Shown here: in pieces, positions 1-8,215 of the stretch
Numbering within the stretch: the stretch's first letter is position 1
Layout of the letters: every line of letters begins with the position of its first letter
Source: Bifidobacterium adolescentis ATCC 15703
Lineage (GTDB): Bacteria > Actinomycetota > Actinomycetes > Actinomycetales > Bifidobacteriaceae
DNA: 64,000 bases
NCBI RefSeq assembly: GCF_000010425.1
Contig: NC_008618.1
Span: 1,419,946 to 1,483,945, forward strand
Reading direction: 5' to 3'
Notes under the pieces: generated by a model
Told to the model about the DNA's origin: nothing
The model's database searches: none
What the model saw: only the letters and a program-made list of their open reading frames with translations
Position numbers and translations under genes: made by a program

Positions 1-821
1 CATACGCAGGCGGCATCATTCTGGGCGCGCAGGATGCGGCCAGTGCCTACGGCTACATGCTGTTCACAGTCAGCACCGACGGCAAGGCGAGCGAGGAGAA
101 CGAAATCGCCACGTTGAAACGATACGGCGTGGATGGATTCTTCTATTCGAAGATGTCGAACCGCATCGCGCATGTGCCTGAATCGTTGAGCGATTATCCC
201 GTGGTGATGGTGGACGCCACCGATTATGAGAACAAGGTTCCCAGCGTCGAGCCCGACGAGTTCATGATCGGCTATGACGCCACGATACGGTTGCTGCAGG
301 CCGATTGCAAACGTATCGCGTACGTGGGTTGCGCGGAAAACATGATCGCGCAGGACGGTCGTCTTGCCGGCTACTGCACCGCGTTGCAGGAGGCCGGACG
401 TGCGTTCAACCCATCGCTGGTATGCAACGTAATGAACGACGGTCCAGCTTTACGCGCCGTGAACAAGTTGTTCGACGACGAGCATCCGGACGGCTTCTTC
501 TGCTTCAATGATGCGCGCGCCTGGTATGTGTACGAATGCGCGGCAAGAAGAGGGCTTACGGTAGGCAAGGATATTTCCGTGGTCGGCGTGGACAACCACC
601 GCGTGTTCGCAGAGACACTTGAACCGCAGCTGACCACCGTCGAACTGCCACATTACGAAATGGGCTATTGGTCAGCCTGCAAGCTGATTTCCATGATTGA
701 AGGCAAGGATGTGGATACCAGTTCATGTCCATCCGCCAGAGCTTCCCTGCCGCCGCTTGATGCGCCGATTCCGGCGAAGATCCACTGCGCATTGTTGGAA
801 AAAGATTCCGTCATATCCTGA
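1..821 (+). CDS. cscR: LacI-family transcriptional regulator (5' end outside window), probable sucrose regulator
   Basis: The reading frame is open from position 3 to the stop at 821, so the N-terminal helix-turn-helix lies upstream of the window and only the sugar-binding and dimerisation region is seen. Recognisable family segments are GIILGAQDAA, the YIAYVG-like strand read here as RIAYVG, the DGFFCFND effector-pocket strand, and VVGVDNH followed by LTTVELPHYEMG near the C terminus. It is followed on the same strand by a sucrose permease and a GH32 enzyme, the order seen in bifidobacterial csc clusters, so sucrose or fructo-oligosaccharide is the inferred effector. Paired palindromes before the permease are its probable binding sites. 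The symbol is given by context only. Confidence 0.85.
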   Translation, partial: YAGGIILGAQDAASAYGYMLFTVSTDGKASEENEIATLKRYGVDGFFYSKMSNRIAHVPESLSDYPVVMVDATDYENKVPSVEPDEFMIGYDATIRLLQADCKRIAYVGCAENMIAQDGRLAGYCTALQEAGRAFNPSLVCNVMNDGPALRAVNKLFDDEHPDGFFCFNDARAWYVYECAARRGLTVGKDISVVGVDNHRVFAETLEPQLTTVELPHYEMGYWSACKLISMIEGKDVDTSSCPSARASLPPLDAPIPAKIHCALLEKDSVIS

Positions 822-988
822 TTTTTCTGTTTTTACAACGATTCAAATGCTTACGATTGTTCGCACAGCCATTTTCTATACATGAAAATTGTGCGTTTGT
901 TCACGACACGCCGAATAAAGCAATCGTGCCAACAGTCCGCCAGCAGTTGATTCAGGCTTAATTTCAACTATCCGCAAATCCTTACAAA

Positions 989-1048
989 CGTTTGACGTCA
1001 AACGATTGACGTCAAACGATTGACGAAGCAGTTGCAACATGCTATCTT
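989..1048 (+). promoter_or_regulatory. cscB promoter with two overlapping palindromic operators
   Basis: CGTTTGACGTCAAACG at 989-1004 is a perfect 16-bp palindrome. A second, near-perfect copy (CGATTGACGTCAAACG) occupies 1003-1018, and a third half-site starts at 1017, giving a 14-bp period. A good sigma-70-type promoter follows: -35 TTGACG at 1020-1025, 17-nt spacer, -10 TATCTT at 1043-1048. The third half-site is itself the -35 box, so a bound LacI-type dimer array would block polymerase. Binding by the upstream regulator is inferred. Confidence 0.75.
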
Positions 1049-1121
1049 GAAGCCATGTTCGCTTTTCGGCACGGCAGCTGAAATCAGAGCAGGCGCAAGC
1101 CAAAACAACATCGGAAGCGAT

Positions 1122-1139
1122 CGCTGCCGCGCGGCAGCG
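1122..1139 (+). other. 18-bp perfect palindrome in the cscB 5' leader
   Basis: CGCTGCCGC followed directly by GCGGCAGCG forms a perfect palindrome about 28 nt before the cscB start codon. In RNA it would make a GC-rich hairpin just upstream of the ribosome site. Its function is unknown: it may protect the mRNA or be incidental in GC-rich DNA. Confidence 0.4.
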
Positions 1140-1167
1140 GCAGCGCGAAGAGAAAAAGAGAATCAAA

Positions 1168-2499
1168 ATGGCAAGCAAAACACGTTCTGTATGGAAGAAT
1201 CCTTCCTATCTGCAGAGCTCCTTCGGCATTTTCATGTTCTTCTGTTCCTGGGGCATCTGGTGGTCCTTCTTCTCCCGCTGGCTCACTGACCCGACCCACG
1301 GTCTGGGCATGAGCTCCGCGGAACAGGGCCAGATCTACTCCATCAACTCCTTGGCCACCCTGGTCATCATGTTCGTTTACGGCACCATTCAGGACCAGCT
1401 GGGCATTAAGCGTAAGCTCGTGATCTTCATCTCTGCGGTCGCTGCATGCGTTGGCCCGTTCGTGCAGTTCGTGTACCAGCCGATGCTGACCGCCGGCGGC
1501 ACCACCCGATTCATCGGCGTGCTTCTCGGCTCCATCGTGCTGTCCGCAGGCTTCATGGCCGGCTGCTCCCTGTTCGAAGCCATCACCGAACGTTACTCCC
1601 GTAAGTTCGGCTTCGAATACGGCCAGTCCCGCGCTTGGGGCTCCTTCGGCTACGCTGTCGTGGCACTGTGCGCAGGCTTCCTGTTCAACATCAACCCGCT
1701 GCTGAACTTCTGGGTTGGTTCCATCTGCGGCCTCAGCATGCTGTGCGTCTATGCTTTCTGGGTTCCGGCCGAGCAGAAGGAAGAACTCAAGAAGGAAGCT
1801 GATCCGAACGCAACTCCGACCAACCCGTCCTTCAAGGAAATGGTCTCCGTCCTGAAGATGCCGACCCTGTGGGTGCTCATCGTCTTCATGCTGTTCACCA
1901 ACACCTTCTACACCGTGTTCGATCAGCAGATGTTCCCGAACTACTACGCCTCCCTCTTCCCGACCACCGAAATCGGCAACGCCACCTACGGCACCCTGAA
2001 CTCCTTCCAGGTGTTCCTTGAGTCCGCCATGATGGGCGTCGTCCCGATCATCATGAAGAAGATCGGCGTGCGTAACTCCCTGCTGCTCGGCGCCACCGTG
2101 ATGTTCGCCCGTATCGGTCTGTGCGGCGTGTTCCATGACCCGGTCTCCGTCTCCATCGTCAAGCTGTTCCACTCCATCGAGGTACCGCTGTTCTGCCTGC
2201 CGGCGTTCCGCTACTTCACCCTGCACTTCGACACGAAGCTGTCTGCCACCCTGTACATGGTTGGTTTCCAGATCGCTTCCCAGGTCGGCCAGGTGATTTT
2301 CTCCACCCCGATGGGTGCTCTGCATGATGCCATGGGCGACCGTCCGACCTTCTTCACCATCTCTGCCATCGTGTTTGCGGCTCTGGTCTACGGCTTCTTC
2401 GTCATCAAGAAGGATGATCAGGAAGTCGGCGGCGATCCGTTCTACACTGACAAGCAGCTCAAGGCCATGAAGGCCGCTGATGCGGAAGTGAAGGCCTGA
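1168..2499 (+). CDS. cscB: Sucrose permease, MFS oligosaccharide:H+ symporter family
   Basis: This 443-residue membrane protein imports sucrose (possibly short fructo-oligosaccharides) with protons. Twelve hydrophobic segments can be traced, starting with the FGIFMFFCSWGIWWSFFSRW region typical of the LacY/CscB/RafB branch. SAEQGQIYSINS and the YGTIQDQLGIKR loop match the motif between helices 2 and 3. Helix 4-5 carries a Glu/Arg-rich stretch (FEAITERYSRKFGFEYGQSRAWGS, in part) like the sugar-site region of LacY relatives. It lies between a LacI regulator and a GH32 fructosidase, which supports sucrose as substrate. The start follows a purine-rich AAGAGAAAAAGAG tract. Raffinose-type sugars are a possible alternative. 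Confidence 0.85.
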   Translation: MASKTRSVWKNPSYLQSSFGIFMFFCSWGIWWSFFSRWLTDPTHGLGMSSAEQGQIYSINSLATLVIMFVYGTIQDQLGIKRKLVIFISAVAACVGPFVQFVYQPMLTAGGTTRFIGVLLGSIVLSAGFMAGCSLFEAITERYSRKFGFEYGQSRAWGSFGYAVVALCAGFLFNINPLLNFWVGSICGLSMLCVYAFWVPAEQKEELKKEADPNATPTNPSFKEMVSVLKMPTLWVLIVFMLFTNTFYTVFDQQMFPNYYASLFPTTEIGNATYGTLNSFQVFLESAMMGVVPIIMKKIGVRNSLLLGATVMFARIGLCGVFHDPVSVSIVKLFHSIEVPLFCLPAFRYFTLHFDTKLSATLYMVGFQIASQVGQVIFSTPMGALHDAMGDRPTFFTISAIVFAALVYGFFVIKKDDQEVGGDPFYTDKQLKAMKAADAEVKA

Positions 2500-2701
2500 G
2501 TCTCAGCCCGTACTAAGTCGGCGTACGGCGTCGATGGTGGTCGCAACCTACATCCCTTCTCCCGCGATCATCATCGGTACCGTACGCATCATAACAACAA
2601 TCGTGGTGTCCGAAGCGTTTCCCTTTTTCCGCTTTGGGCACCATCTTCAAAAAGCTTTTTATCCAACAATTCATAACCCAGATTCAGAAAGGCATTCAAC
2701 G

Positions 2702-4258
2702 ATGACTGGCTTTACTCCGGACGCACCTGTCCTTCACGAAATCAAGAACCACAGCGAGGAACTCACCAAGGCAGAGGCCGGTGTCGCGGCCTTCGCAGCC
2801 AAGCGTAACAACCGCTGGTATCCGAAGTTCCACATCGCATCCAATGGCGGTTGGATCAACGATCCGAACGGCCTGTGCTTCTACAAGGGCCGTTGGCACG
2901 TCTTCTACCAGCTGCACCCGTATGGCACCCAGTGGGGTCCGATGCATTGGGGTCACGTCTCCTCCGCCGATATGGTCAATTGGAAGCGTGAGCCGATTAT
3001 GTTCGCCCCGTCTCTGGAAGAAGAAAAGGACGGCGTCTTCTCTGGCTCCGCAGTGATCGGCGACGATGGCAAGCTCAAGTTCTACTACACCGGCCACCGT
3101 TGGGCCAACGGCAAGGACAACACCGGCGGCGACTGGCAGGTACAGATGCTCGCCGAACCAGACAACGATGAGCTGACCAGCGCCACTAAGCGCGGTATGG
3201 TCATTGATTGCCCGACCGACAAGGTGAACCACCACTACCGCGACCCGAAGGTCTGGAAGACCGGCGACAAGTGGTACATGACCTTCGGTGTCTCCTCTGC
3301 CGAGAAGCGCGGCCAGATGTGGCTGTTCTCCTCCGACGACATGGTCAAGTGGACCTATGAGCAGGTGCTGTTCGAGCATCCGGATTCGAACGTGTTTATG
3401 CTTGAGTGCCCGGACTTCTTCCCGATCAAGGACGTCGAAGGCAACGAGAAGTGGGTTATCGGCTTCTCCGCCATGGGTGCCAAGCCGTCCGGCTTCATGA
3501 ACCGCAACGTCAACAACGCCGGCTACATGATCGGCACTTGGACTCCGGGTGAGCAGTTCAAGCCGGAAACCGAGTTCCGTCTGTGGGATTGCGGCCACAA
3601 TTACTACGCGCCGCAGTCGTTCAACGACGGCAAGCGTCAGATCGTCTACGGTTGGATGAGCCCGTTCGTCGAGCCGATTCCGATGCAGGACGACGGCTGG
3701 TGCGGCAACCTCACCCTGCCGCGTGAGATCACGCTGGGCGCCGACGGCGACCTGCACACCGCGCCGGTGGCCGAAATGGAAGGCCTGCGCGAGGATACCG
3801 TCGATTTCGGTGCGATCGATCTGGACGTCAGCGGCGAGAAGACCATTGTGGACGATGCCGAAGCCGTGGAAATCGAAATGACCATCGACCTGGCCAACTC
3901 CACCGCCGAGCGTGCCGGCCTGCGTGTCCACGCCACCGAGGATGGCGCCTACACGTCCGTTGCGTATGACGATCAGATCGGCCGCGTGGTGGTCGACCGT
4001 CAGGCCAACGCTCAGGGCGATCGCGGCTACCGTACGGCACCGCTGTCCGAAGCCGAACTTGCCGCCGGCGAACTCAAGCTGCGCGTGTACGTGGACCGTG
4101 GCTGCGTGGAGGTGTACGTCAACGACGGCCGTCAGGTGCTCAGCTCGTACAGCTACGCGTCCGAAGGTCCGCGCGCCATCAAGCTCGTGGCCGAATCCGG
4201 CACGCTCAAGGTCAAGTCCCTGGTGCTTCACCACATGAAGTCCATCGGACTGGAATGA
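2702..4258 (+). CDS. cscA: GH32 beta-fructofuranosidase / sucrose hydrolase
   Basis: The enzyme hydrolyses sucrose and short beta-fructosides taken up by the neighbouring permease. It is 518 residues, normal for intracellular GH32 enzymes, and has no signal peptide. The five-blade propeller carries WINDPNG at residues 51-57 (nucleophile Asp54), RDPKVW at 180-185 and ECPDF at 235-239 (acid/base Glu235). A C-terminal beta-sandwich follows from about residue 370. An upstream in-frame start at 2534 exists, but the ATG at 2702 follows an AGAAAGG ribosome site and starts the normal family N terminus. A 202-bp gap separates it from the permease, so a separate promoter or read-through are both possible. 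Confidence 0.9.
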   Translation: MTGFTPDAPVLHEIKNHSEELTKAEAGVAAFAAKRNNRWYPKFHIASNGGWINDPNGLCFYKGRWHVFYQLHPYGTQWGPMHWGHVSSADMVNWKREPIMFAPSLEEEKDGVFSGSAVIGDDGKLKFYYTGHRWANGKDNTGGDWQVQMLAEPDNDELTSATKRGMVIDCPTDKVNHHYRDPKVWKTGDKWYMTFGVSSAEKRGQMWLFSSDDMVKWTYEQVLFEHPDSNVFMLECPDFFPIKDVEGNEKWVIGFSAMGAKPSGFMNRNVNNAGYMIGTWTPGEQFKPETEFRLWDCGHNYYAPQSFNDGKRQIVYGWMSPFVEPIPMQDDGWCGNLTLPREITLGADGDLHTAPVAEMEGLREDTVDFGAIDLDVSGEKTIVDDAEAVEIEMTIDLANSTAERAGLRVHATEDGAYTSVAYDDQIGRVVVDRQANAQGDRGYRTAPLSEAELAAGELKLRVYVDRGCVEVYVNDGRQVLSSYSYASEGPRAIKLVAESGTLKVKSLVLHHMKSIGLE

Positions 4259-4320
4259 TAGACGTCTGTCATGGTTGACAGGCAAACGACCATAAGGCAG
4301 TAGCAAGGGGTATATGGGAA

Positions 4321-4354
4321 GGCCTCCGCATCGGAAGGGTGCGGAGGCCTTTCT
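4321..4354 (+). terminator. Rho-independent terminator after cscA
   Basis: GGCCTCCGCA at 4321-4330 pairs with TGCGGAGGCC at 4340-4349 around a 9-nt loop, followed by TTTCT. It closes the sucrose cluster. Confidence 0.85.
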
Positions 4355-4441
4355 ATATCTGTCTCTCTATATCTAAAGTGATATCTGGGATGGTATCCAA
4401 CGCACGTTATCTCTCGTTACTGCCGTACTTGCTGTGCGGGT

Positions 4442-4471
4442 TTGCCTACGTTCCGCCCCACCGTCTATACT
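4442..4471 (+). promoter_or_regulatory. Candidate promoter for the ABC permease gene
   Basis: TTGCCT at 4442-4447, an 18-nt spacer and TATACT at 4466-4471 resemble a sigma-70-type promoter about 115 bp before the permease start. No operator or riboswitch was recognised in the leader. Confidence 0.4.
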
Positions 4472-4584
4472 GGCGAGCCGGTAACAATCTTTTCTGGCCG
4501 ATTGGCGGGCAGGCTCCTCACCTTACTGATTTCCCGCAGTCGGTCACGTGCGCGTCCACTTTGACGCAGAAAGCAAGGTGAACG

Positions 4585-5388
4585 ATGGCGGAATCGCACG
4601 TTCAACACAAACTACTCGGTATGGCGAAGCGTCGTATTCCAACGCTGATCGCCGTCATCACACTGCTTGTCGTATGGGAGGCATGGGTGCGATTGGGGCA
4701 CGTGCCATCCACGATGATCGCCGCCCCCAGCGAAATCGCGCAGGCAACCGTCGAAACCTGGCCCACACTATGGCCGGCGACGCAGGTCACGCTACTGGAA
4801 GGCACCGTCGGATTCCTGCTGGCCGTGGCATGCGGCATCTTGATCGGGATTCTGCTGTATTGCTCCCGTGTTGCGAACGCCGCACTGTTCCCACTGCTGT
4901 CTGCCGCGCAGACGATGCCGTTGATTTCGATCGCACCGCTGTTTCTGATCTGGTTCGGTTTCGAAGTTTCCGGCAAAATCGTGATTGTGGCCGTATTCGG
5001 CTTGTTTCCGATCGCCGTGCAGACGGTTCGCGGGCTTGAGGCGGTGCCGCAGTTCTATTCCGATGTGGCGTTGACATGCGGCGCGACCCGCGCATGGACG
5101 CTGTGGCATGTGAAGCTTCGCGTCGCCGCACGGCAGATTTACGGCGGCATCCGCGTATCCGCCGCATACATCTTCGCCACCGCCACCACTGCCGAGTATC
5201 TGGGTGCGCGCAAGGGCCTCGGCATCTGGCTGCAGGCGGCTTACAATTCGTTCCGCACGCCGCTGATCTTCTCGGCCACGCTGGTCATCATCGTCATCAC
5301 CGGCATACTCATGTGCCTCGTGAATCTCAGCGAACGCCTGCTGCTCGGCCCAGCCGACGCGGACGCCGATCCGGACGCGGACCAGTGA
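4585..5388 (+). CDS. ABC transporter permease, SsuC/TauC/ThiX type
   Basis: This 267-residue inner-membrane protein has six predicted helices and the BPD_transp_1 fold of permeases that serve sulfonate, taurine and pyrimidine (ThiX) importers. The ATPase-docking loop is visible as GLEAVPQFYSDVALTCGATR, with the conserved G in the EAA-type position, and WHVKL nearby. The C terminus ends in an Asp/Ala repeat (ADADADPDADQ). AAGGTGA lies before the ATG. A matching binding lipoprotein follows 270 bp later, but no ATPase gene is present between them or on either side. Substrate is not determined; an NMT1-type partner favours a pyrimidine or thiamine precursor. Confidence 0.8.
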   Translation: MAESHVQHKLLGMAKRRIPTLIAVITLLVVWEAWVRLGHVPSTMIAAPSEIAQATVETWPTLWPATQVTLLEGTVGFLLAVACGILIGILLYCSRVANAALFPLLSAAQTMPLISIAPLFLIWFGFEVSGKIVIVAVFGLFPIAVQTVRGLEAVPQFYSDVALTCGATRAWTLWHVKLRVAARQIYGGIRVSAAYIFATATTAEYLGARKGLGIWLQAAYNSFRTPLIFSATLVIIVITGILMCLVNLSERLLLGPADADADPDADQ

Positions 5389-5436
5389 AAACGCAACAAT
5401 CACCATTGCGGCCCTCATCATCGTCATGCACACCCG

Positions 5437-5658
5437 TATAATGGGACTCGCTGTTTAGCCAATGTGTGGCAAACCGGCAATGTTCCACAGCTTCGGCGTC
5501 AAACGGTCAACCGGGCGGCGGCAGGCATCATAAGGAACGTCGGGGGCATTGGACGAGCGGGGGCCTTAGCCCTTCGTATCGTTTTCTGCCCGAACCCCGC
5601 CCGCAGCGTCATCCCTAGAAAACGGTAGAGAAGCAAGATTCAAGGGAAATCGCAAGGT
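5437..5658 (+). promoter_or_regulatory. Promoter -10 box and long leader before the binding-protein gene
   Basis: A perfect TATAAT at 5437-5442 is followed by about 210 nt before the next start codon. The leader can fold locally: GCCA-TGGC around 5459-5471, a TGTGG/CCACA pairing, and GGGC-CTTA-GCCC near 5571. No clear -35 box is seen. The sequence does not match the TPP riboswitch core I would expect for a ThiY-type gene. A structured regulatory RNA is possible but unproven. Confidence 0.35.
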
Positions 5659-6726
5659 ATGAAGAAGACCATCTTCAGCAAAGCAATCGCAATCCTCGGC
5701 TCGATCGCCATGCTCGTCGGCGTGGCCGCATGCGGGCAAAGCAACGACTCCACGAAAACCGCGGCGGACGGCAACGGCCTCACCAAGGTGACGTTCATGC
5801 TTTCGTGGGCGCCCGACACCAACCATATCGGCGTGTATGTGGCGAAGAACAAAGGCTATTTCAAGCAGGCCGGTCTTGACGTGGACATCGTGGCGGTGGC
5901 GCAGGCCGGCGCGGAGCAGGCCGTGAACAACGGCATGGCGGATTTCGCGCTGTCCAACCTCACCAACGTGGGCATTTACACGCTTAAGGGCGCGAAAATC
6001 AAACAGGTCATGCAGGTGCAGCAGAAGCCGAGCGCCATCTGGTGTTCGCTCGCGTCGAACAAGGACATCAAGTCCCCGAAGGATTTCGACGGCAAGACCT
6101 TCGCCACGTTCGGCTCCAACGAATCCGACGCGGTGATCCGCCGCATGATTCAGACCGACGGCGGCAAGGGCACGTTCGACAAGGTGACCGTCGGCACGTC
6201 CACCTTCCAGACGCTGTCCAGTGGCAAAGCCGATTTCGGTGGCTTCTACGCCACGTGGGAGGGCGTGCAGGCCGACATGTACGGCCCGAAGCTCAACTGC
6301 TTCAGCGAGCCTGATTACGGCGTGCCGGGCAACGCCGACGCCATCGGCATCATCACCAACACCAAGACCATCTCGTCCAATCCGAATCTGGTGCGAAAGT
6401 TCGTGCAGGCCACCAAGAAGGGTTATGAGTACGCCTACGCGCATCCTGGCGATGCCGCCGGAATCCTCGTCAAGGAGGCTCCGGACGCGAATCTGAAGCC
6501 GGCTTTCGTCAAGAAGAGCATGAAGACCATCGTGGACGGTCAATATTGGGGCGATCCGGCCAAAATCAAGGACGGCTCGTTTACTTTCGGTACCAACGAT
6601 CTGAAGGGCACGCAGGAATATTTCGACTTCCTTGCCAAAGCCGACACGTATACCGATTCGCATGGCAAGGTGATTCACCAGGCTCCGCAGTCGAAGGATC
6701 TCGCCACCGACGAATTCCTGAAGTAG
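5659..6726 (+). CDS. ABC transporter substrate-binding lipoprotein, NMT1/THI5 (ThiY-like) family
   Basis: The protein captures a small solute outside the cell and delivers it to the permease encoded upstream. A lipoprotein signal with lipobox VAAC (about residues 22-25) anchors it to the membrane. The mature part begins with the PF09084 signature FMLSWAPDTNHIGVYVAKNK, then KGYFKQAGLDVDI, and contains the family strands ADFALSN and GFYATWEG. These resemble formylaminopyrimidine/HMP binding proteins, though the substrate cannot be read from sequence. It is 355 residues, close to family length. GCAAGGT precedes the ATG. A nucleoside hydrolase follows, hinting at nucleoside- or pyrimidine-related salvage. 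Confidence 0.8.
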   Translation: MKKTIFSKAIAILGSIAMLVGVAACGQSNDSTKTAADGNGLTKVTFMLSWAPDTNHIGVYVAKNKGYFKQAGLDVDIVAVAQAGAEQAVNNGMADFALSNLTNVGIYTLKGAKIKQVMQVQQKPSAIWCSLASNKDIKSPKDFDGKTFATFGSNESDAVIRRMIQTDGGKGTFDKVTVGTSTFQTLSSGKADFGGFYATWEGVQADMYGPKLNCFSEPDYGVPGNADAIGIITNTKTISSNPNLVRKFVQATKKGYEYAYAHPGDAAGILVKEAPDANLKPAFVKKSMKTIVDGQYWGDPAKIKDGSFTFGTNDLKGTQEYFDFLAKADTYTDSHGKVIHQAPQSKDLATDEFLK

Positions 6727-6743
6727 CGGATTTTGAAATAACA

Positions 6744-6777
6744 GCTTTCTTAAGAAACGAATCCTGCTTAAGAAAGC
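6744..6777 (+). other. Intergenic hairpin between binding protein and nucleoside hydrolase
   Basis: GCTTTCTTAAG at 6744-6754 and CTTAAGAAAGC at 6767-6777 are perfect 11-bp inverted arms with a 12-nt loop. TTGAAATAAC occurs on both sides of the hairpin. No T-run follows, so it may be a processing or partial termination site rather than a full terminator. Confidence 0.5.
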
Positions 6778-6819
6778 GAATATTGAAATAACGGATTCCC
6801 CTAAGAGAAAGACCGGCCG

Positions 6820-8058
6820 ATGACGCTCACACCCTCCGGCAAACGCAAGATGATTCTCGATGTCGACACCGGCATCGACGATGCGCTGGCTTTGGCGTAT
6901 CTCGTCTCGTTTGACGACGTCGAGATACTGGGCGTCATCGGCACCTATGGCAACGTTTCGACTGACACCGCCGTACGCAACACGGCTTATGTACTGGAAC
7001 GGTTGGGGTTCCGGGACGTTCCGGTGATGTGCGGCTCGACGCGCCCCTCCTGGGCGGCCGCGTTCATTCCCGACGCCGGCTGCGCGCAGTTCCACGGCAC
7101 GGATGGATTGGGCGGATTCGGCCCGTCCGCTGATTGTGCCGTCGGACGGCATACGTCTGTTTGTGACGATTCGAACATCCAGACACTCAATCCGGCACCC
7201 AATGTGTCCGATTCGTCAGGATTGGATGTTCGAGCGATGCGCGGGCTGATTTCCGTTGGCGGATATGACGTGCACGACCTTCACGCCAATCCCGCAGCCG
7301 ACTCGTTTTCGCTTTCGTTTACTGTCCGCGATGCCGGCGGCGACAACGATTGTGAGGACCGTTCCCACTCCCCTGTCGCTCTGCCGGACGGCGTTCGATT
7401 CCTCATCGACGCGGTTCGCTTCTACGGTAGTGACGTCACGGTGGTGGCGACCGGCCCGCTGACCGACGTCGATGCGGCGCTTGCCGCGGCACCGGATATC
7501 ACTAGCCGGCTCCGGCTGGTAATGATGGGGGGAACGCTGACGCAGGAAGGCAACTGTTGGGATGCGACCGCCGAAACGAACATCATCCAGGATCCGGAGG
7601 CCGCCGACCGCGTGTTCCATTCCGGTGCGGATGTGACGATGGCCGGACTGGACGTGACGCATCAGTGCCTGTTGGGGTCCGACGCGACCGTACAGTGGCG
7701 TCAGGCCGCATCGCAATCGCAGGATGGCGACGTGCGGACGTTCCTTGCCGATATCGCCGACTTTTCCATCGCGGCCAATTTCGCCGCAGACCCCCGACTA
7801 TTCGCAGCCGGCATGCCATTGCACGATCCGCTCGCCGCAGCCGTAGCGGTGGATCCGAGTTTGGTGGAATGTTTCGATCTGCCGATGAAGGTCGAAACGG
7901 AGACAGGCGATTTTCATGGCACGCGCGGCCGCACCATCGGCGATCCGGCCGGAATGATTGACCCGTCGGCGCCACGCGTGCATGTGGCGCTCACCGTGGA
8001 TCATGATCGTTTCGTGGCTGATTTCACGTGGCGAATCGCGCAACTGGCAGGCGATTAA
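6820..8058 (+). CDS. Nucleoside hydrolase, IunH/RihA family, with an insertion
   Basis: It cleaves the N-glycosidic bond of nucleosides to give ribose and base. The N-terminal calcium and ribose site DVDTGIDDALA is intact (residues 14-24), as are the GTYGN strand, GTDGLGG, and the later MMGG and NIIQDPEAA segments that supply further ligands. At 412 residues it is about 90 longer than typical members. The extra length is a low-complexity, polar stretch at roughly residues 105-185, between the GTDGLGGFGPS loop and VRFLIDAVRFYG. The ribosome site is weak. It sits 93 bp after a binding-protein gene and before a terminator. Which nucleoside it prefers is not evident. Confidence 0.85.
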   Translation: MTLTPSGKRKMILDVDTGIDDALALAYLVSFDDVEILGVIGTYGNVSTDTAVRNTAYVLERLGFRDVPVMCGSTRPSWAAAFIPDAGCAQFHGTDGLGGFGPSADCAVGRHTSVCDDSNIQTLNPAPNVSDSSGLDVRAMRGLISVGGYDVHDLHANPAADSFSLSFTVRDAGGDNDCEDRSHSPVALPDGVRFLIDAVRFYGSDVTVVATGPLTDVDAALAAAPDITSRLRLVMMGGTLTQEGNCWDATAETNIIQDPEAADRVFHSGADVTMAGLDVTHQCLLGSDATVQWRQAASQSQDGDVRTFLADIADFSIAANFAADPRLFAAGMPLHDPLAAAVAVDPSLVECFDLPMKVETETGDFHGTRGRTIGDPAGMIDPSAPRVHVALTVDHDRFVADFTWRIAQLAGD

Positions 8059-8078
8059 AAGCCGTTTTAGGAGCGGAA

Positions 8079-8111
8079 AAGAAAAAGACCCCCGCGGGGG
8101 TCTTTTTCTTA
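8079..8111. terminator. Bidirectional terminator
   Basis: AAGAAAAAGACCCCC and GGGGGTCTTTTTCTT form a perfect 15-bp stem with a GC centre and T-runs on both strands. It follows the nucleoside hydrolase and faces the convergent uppS gene. Confidence 0.85.
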
Positions 8112-8192
8112 TTTCTTCACGTCCTGCAATTATTGACGGCCTACGGCCGGCTCAACATTACCCTCGCGGCATAGCCGCTCGGGCGTGAAGCT

Positions 8193-8215
8193 GGAACAGC
8201 CCACCGGGCTGTTCC
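8193..8215 (-). terminator. Hairpin immediately after uppS
   Basis: GGAACAGCCC and GGGCTGTTCC make a 10-bp stem with a 3-nt loop directly against the uppS stop codon. Two more small GC hairpins follow between about 8133 and 8190 (GCGGC/GCCGC and CGGCC/GGCCG). No T-run is adjacent; the T-rich terminator at 8079-8111 may finish the job. Confidence 0.5.

Noticed and set aside
1084-2325. A 413-residue open frame antisense to the sucrose permease gene
   Set aside because: It is a high-GC shadow of cscB: low-complexity His/Glu/Gly-rich sequence, no ribosome site and no family-like motif.
2696-4306. A 536-residue open frame antisense to the fructosidase gene
   Set aside because: It mirrors the codon pattern of cscA and has no recognisable domains; the sense frame carries all GH32 motifs.
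5443-5658. TPP riboswitch before the ThiY-like gene
   Set aside because: The expected CTGAGA and the ACCTGATCTGG-like core are absent from the leader.
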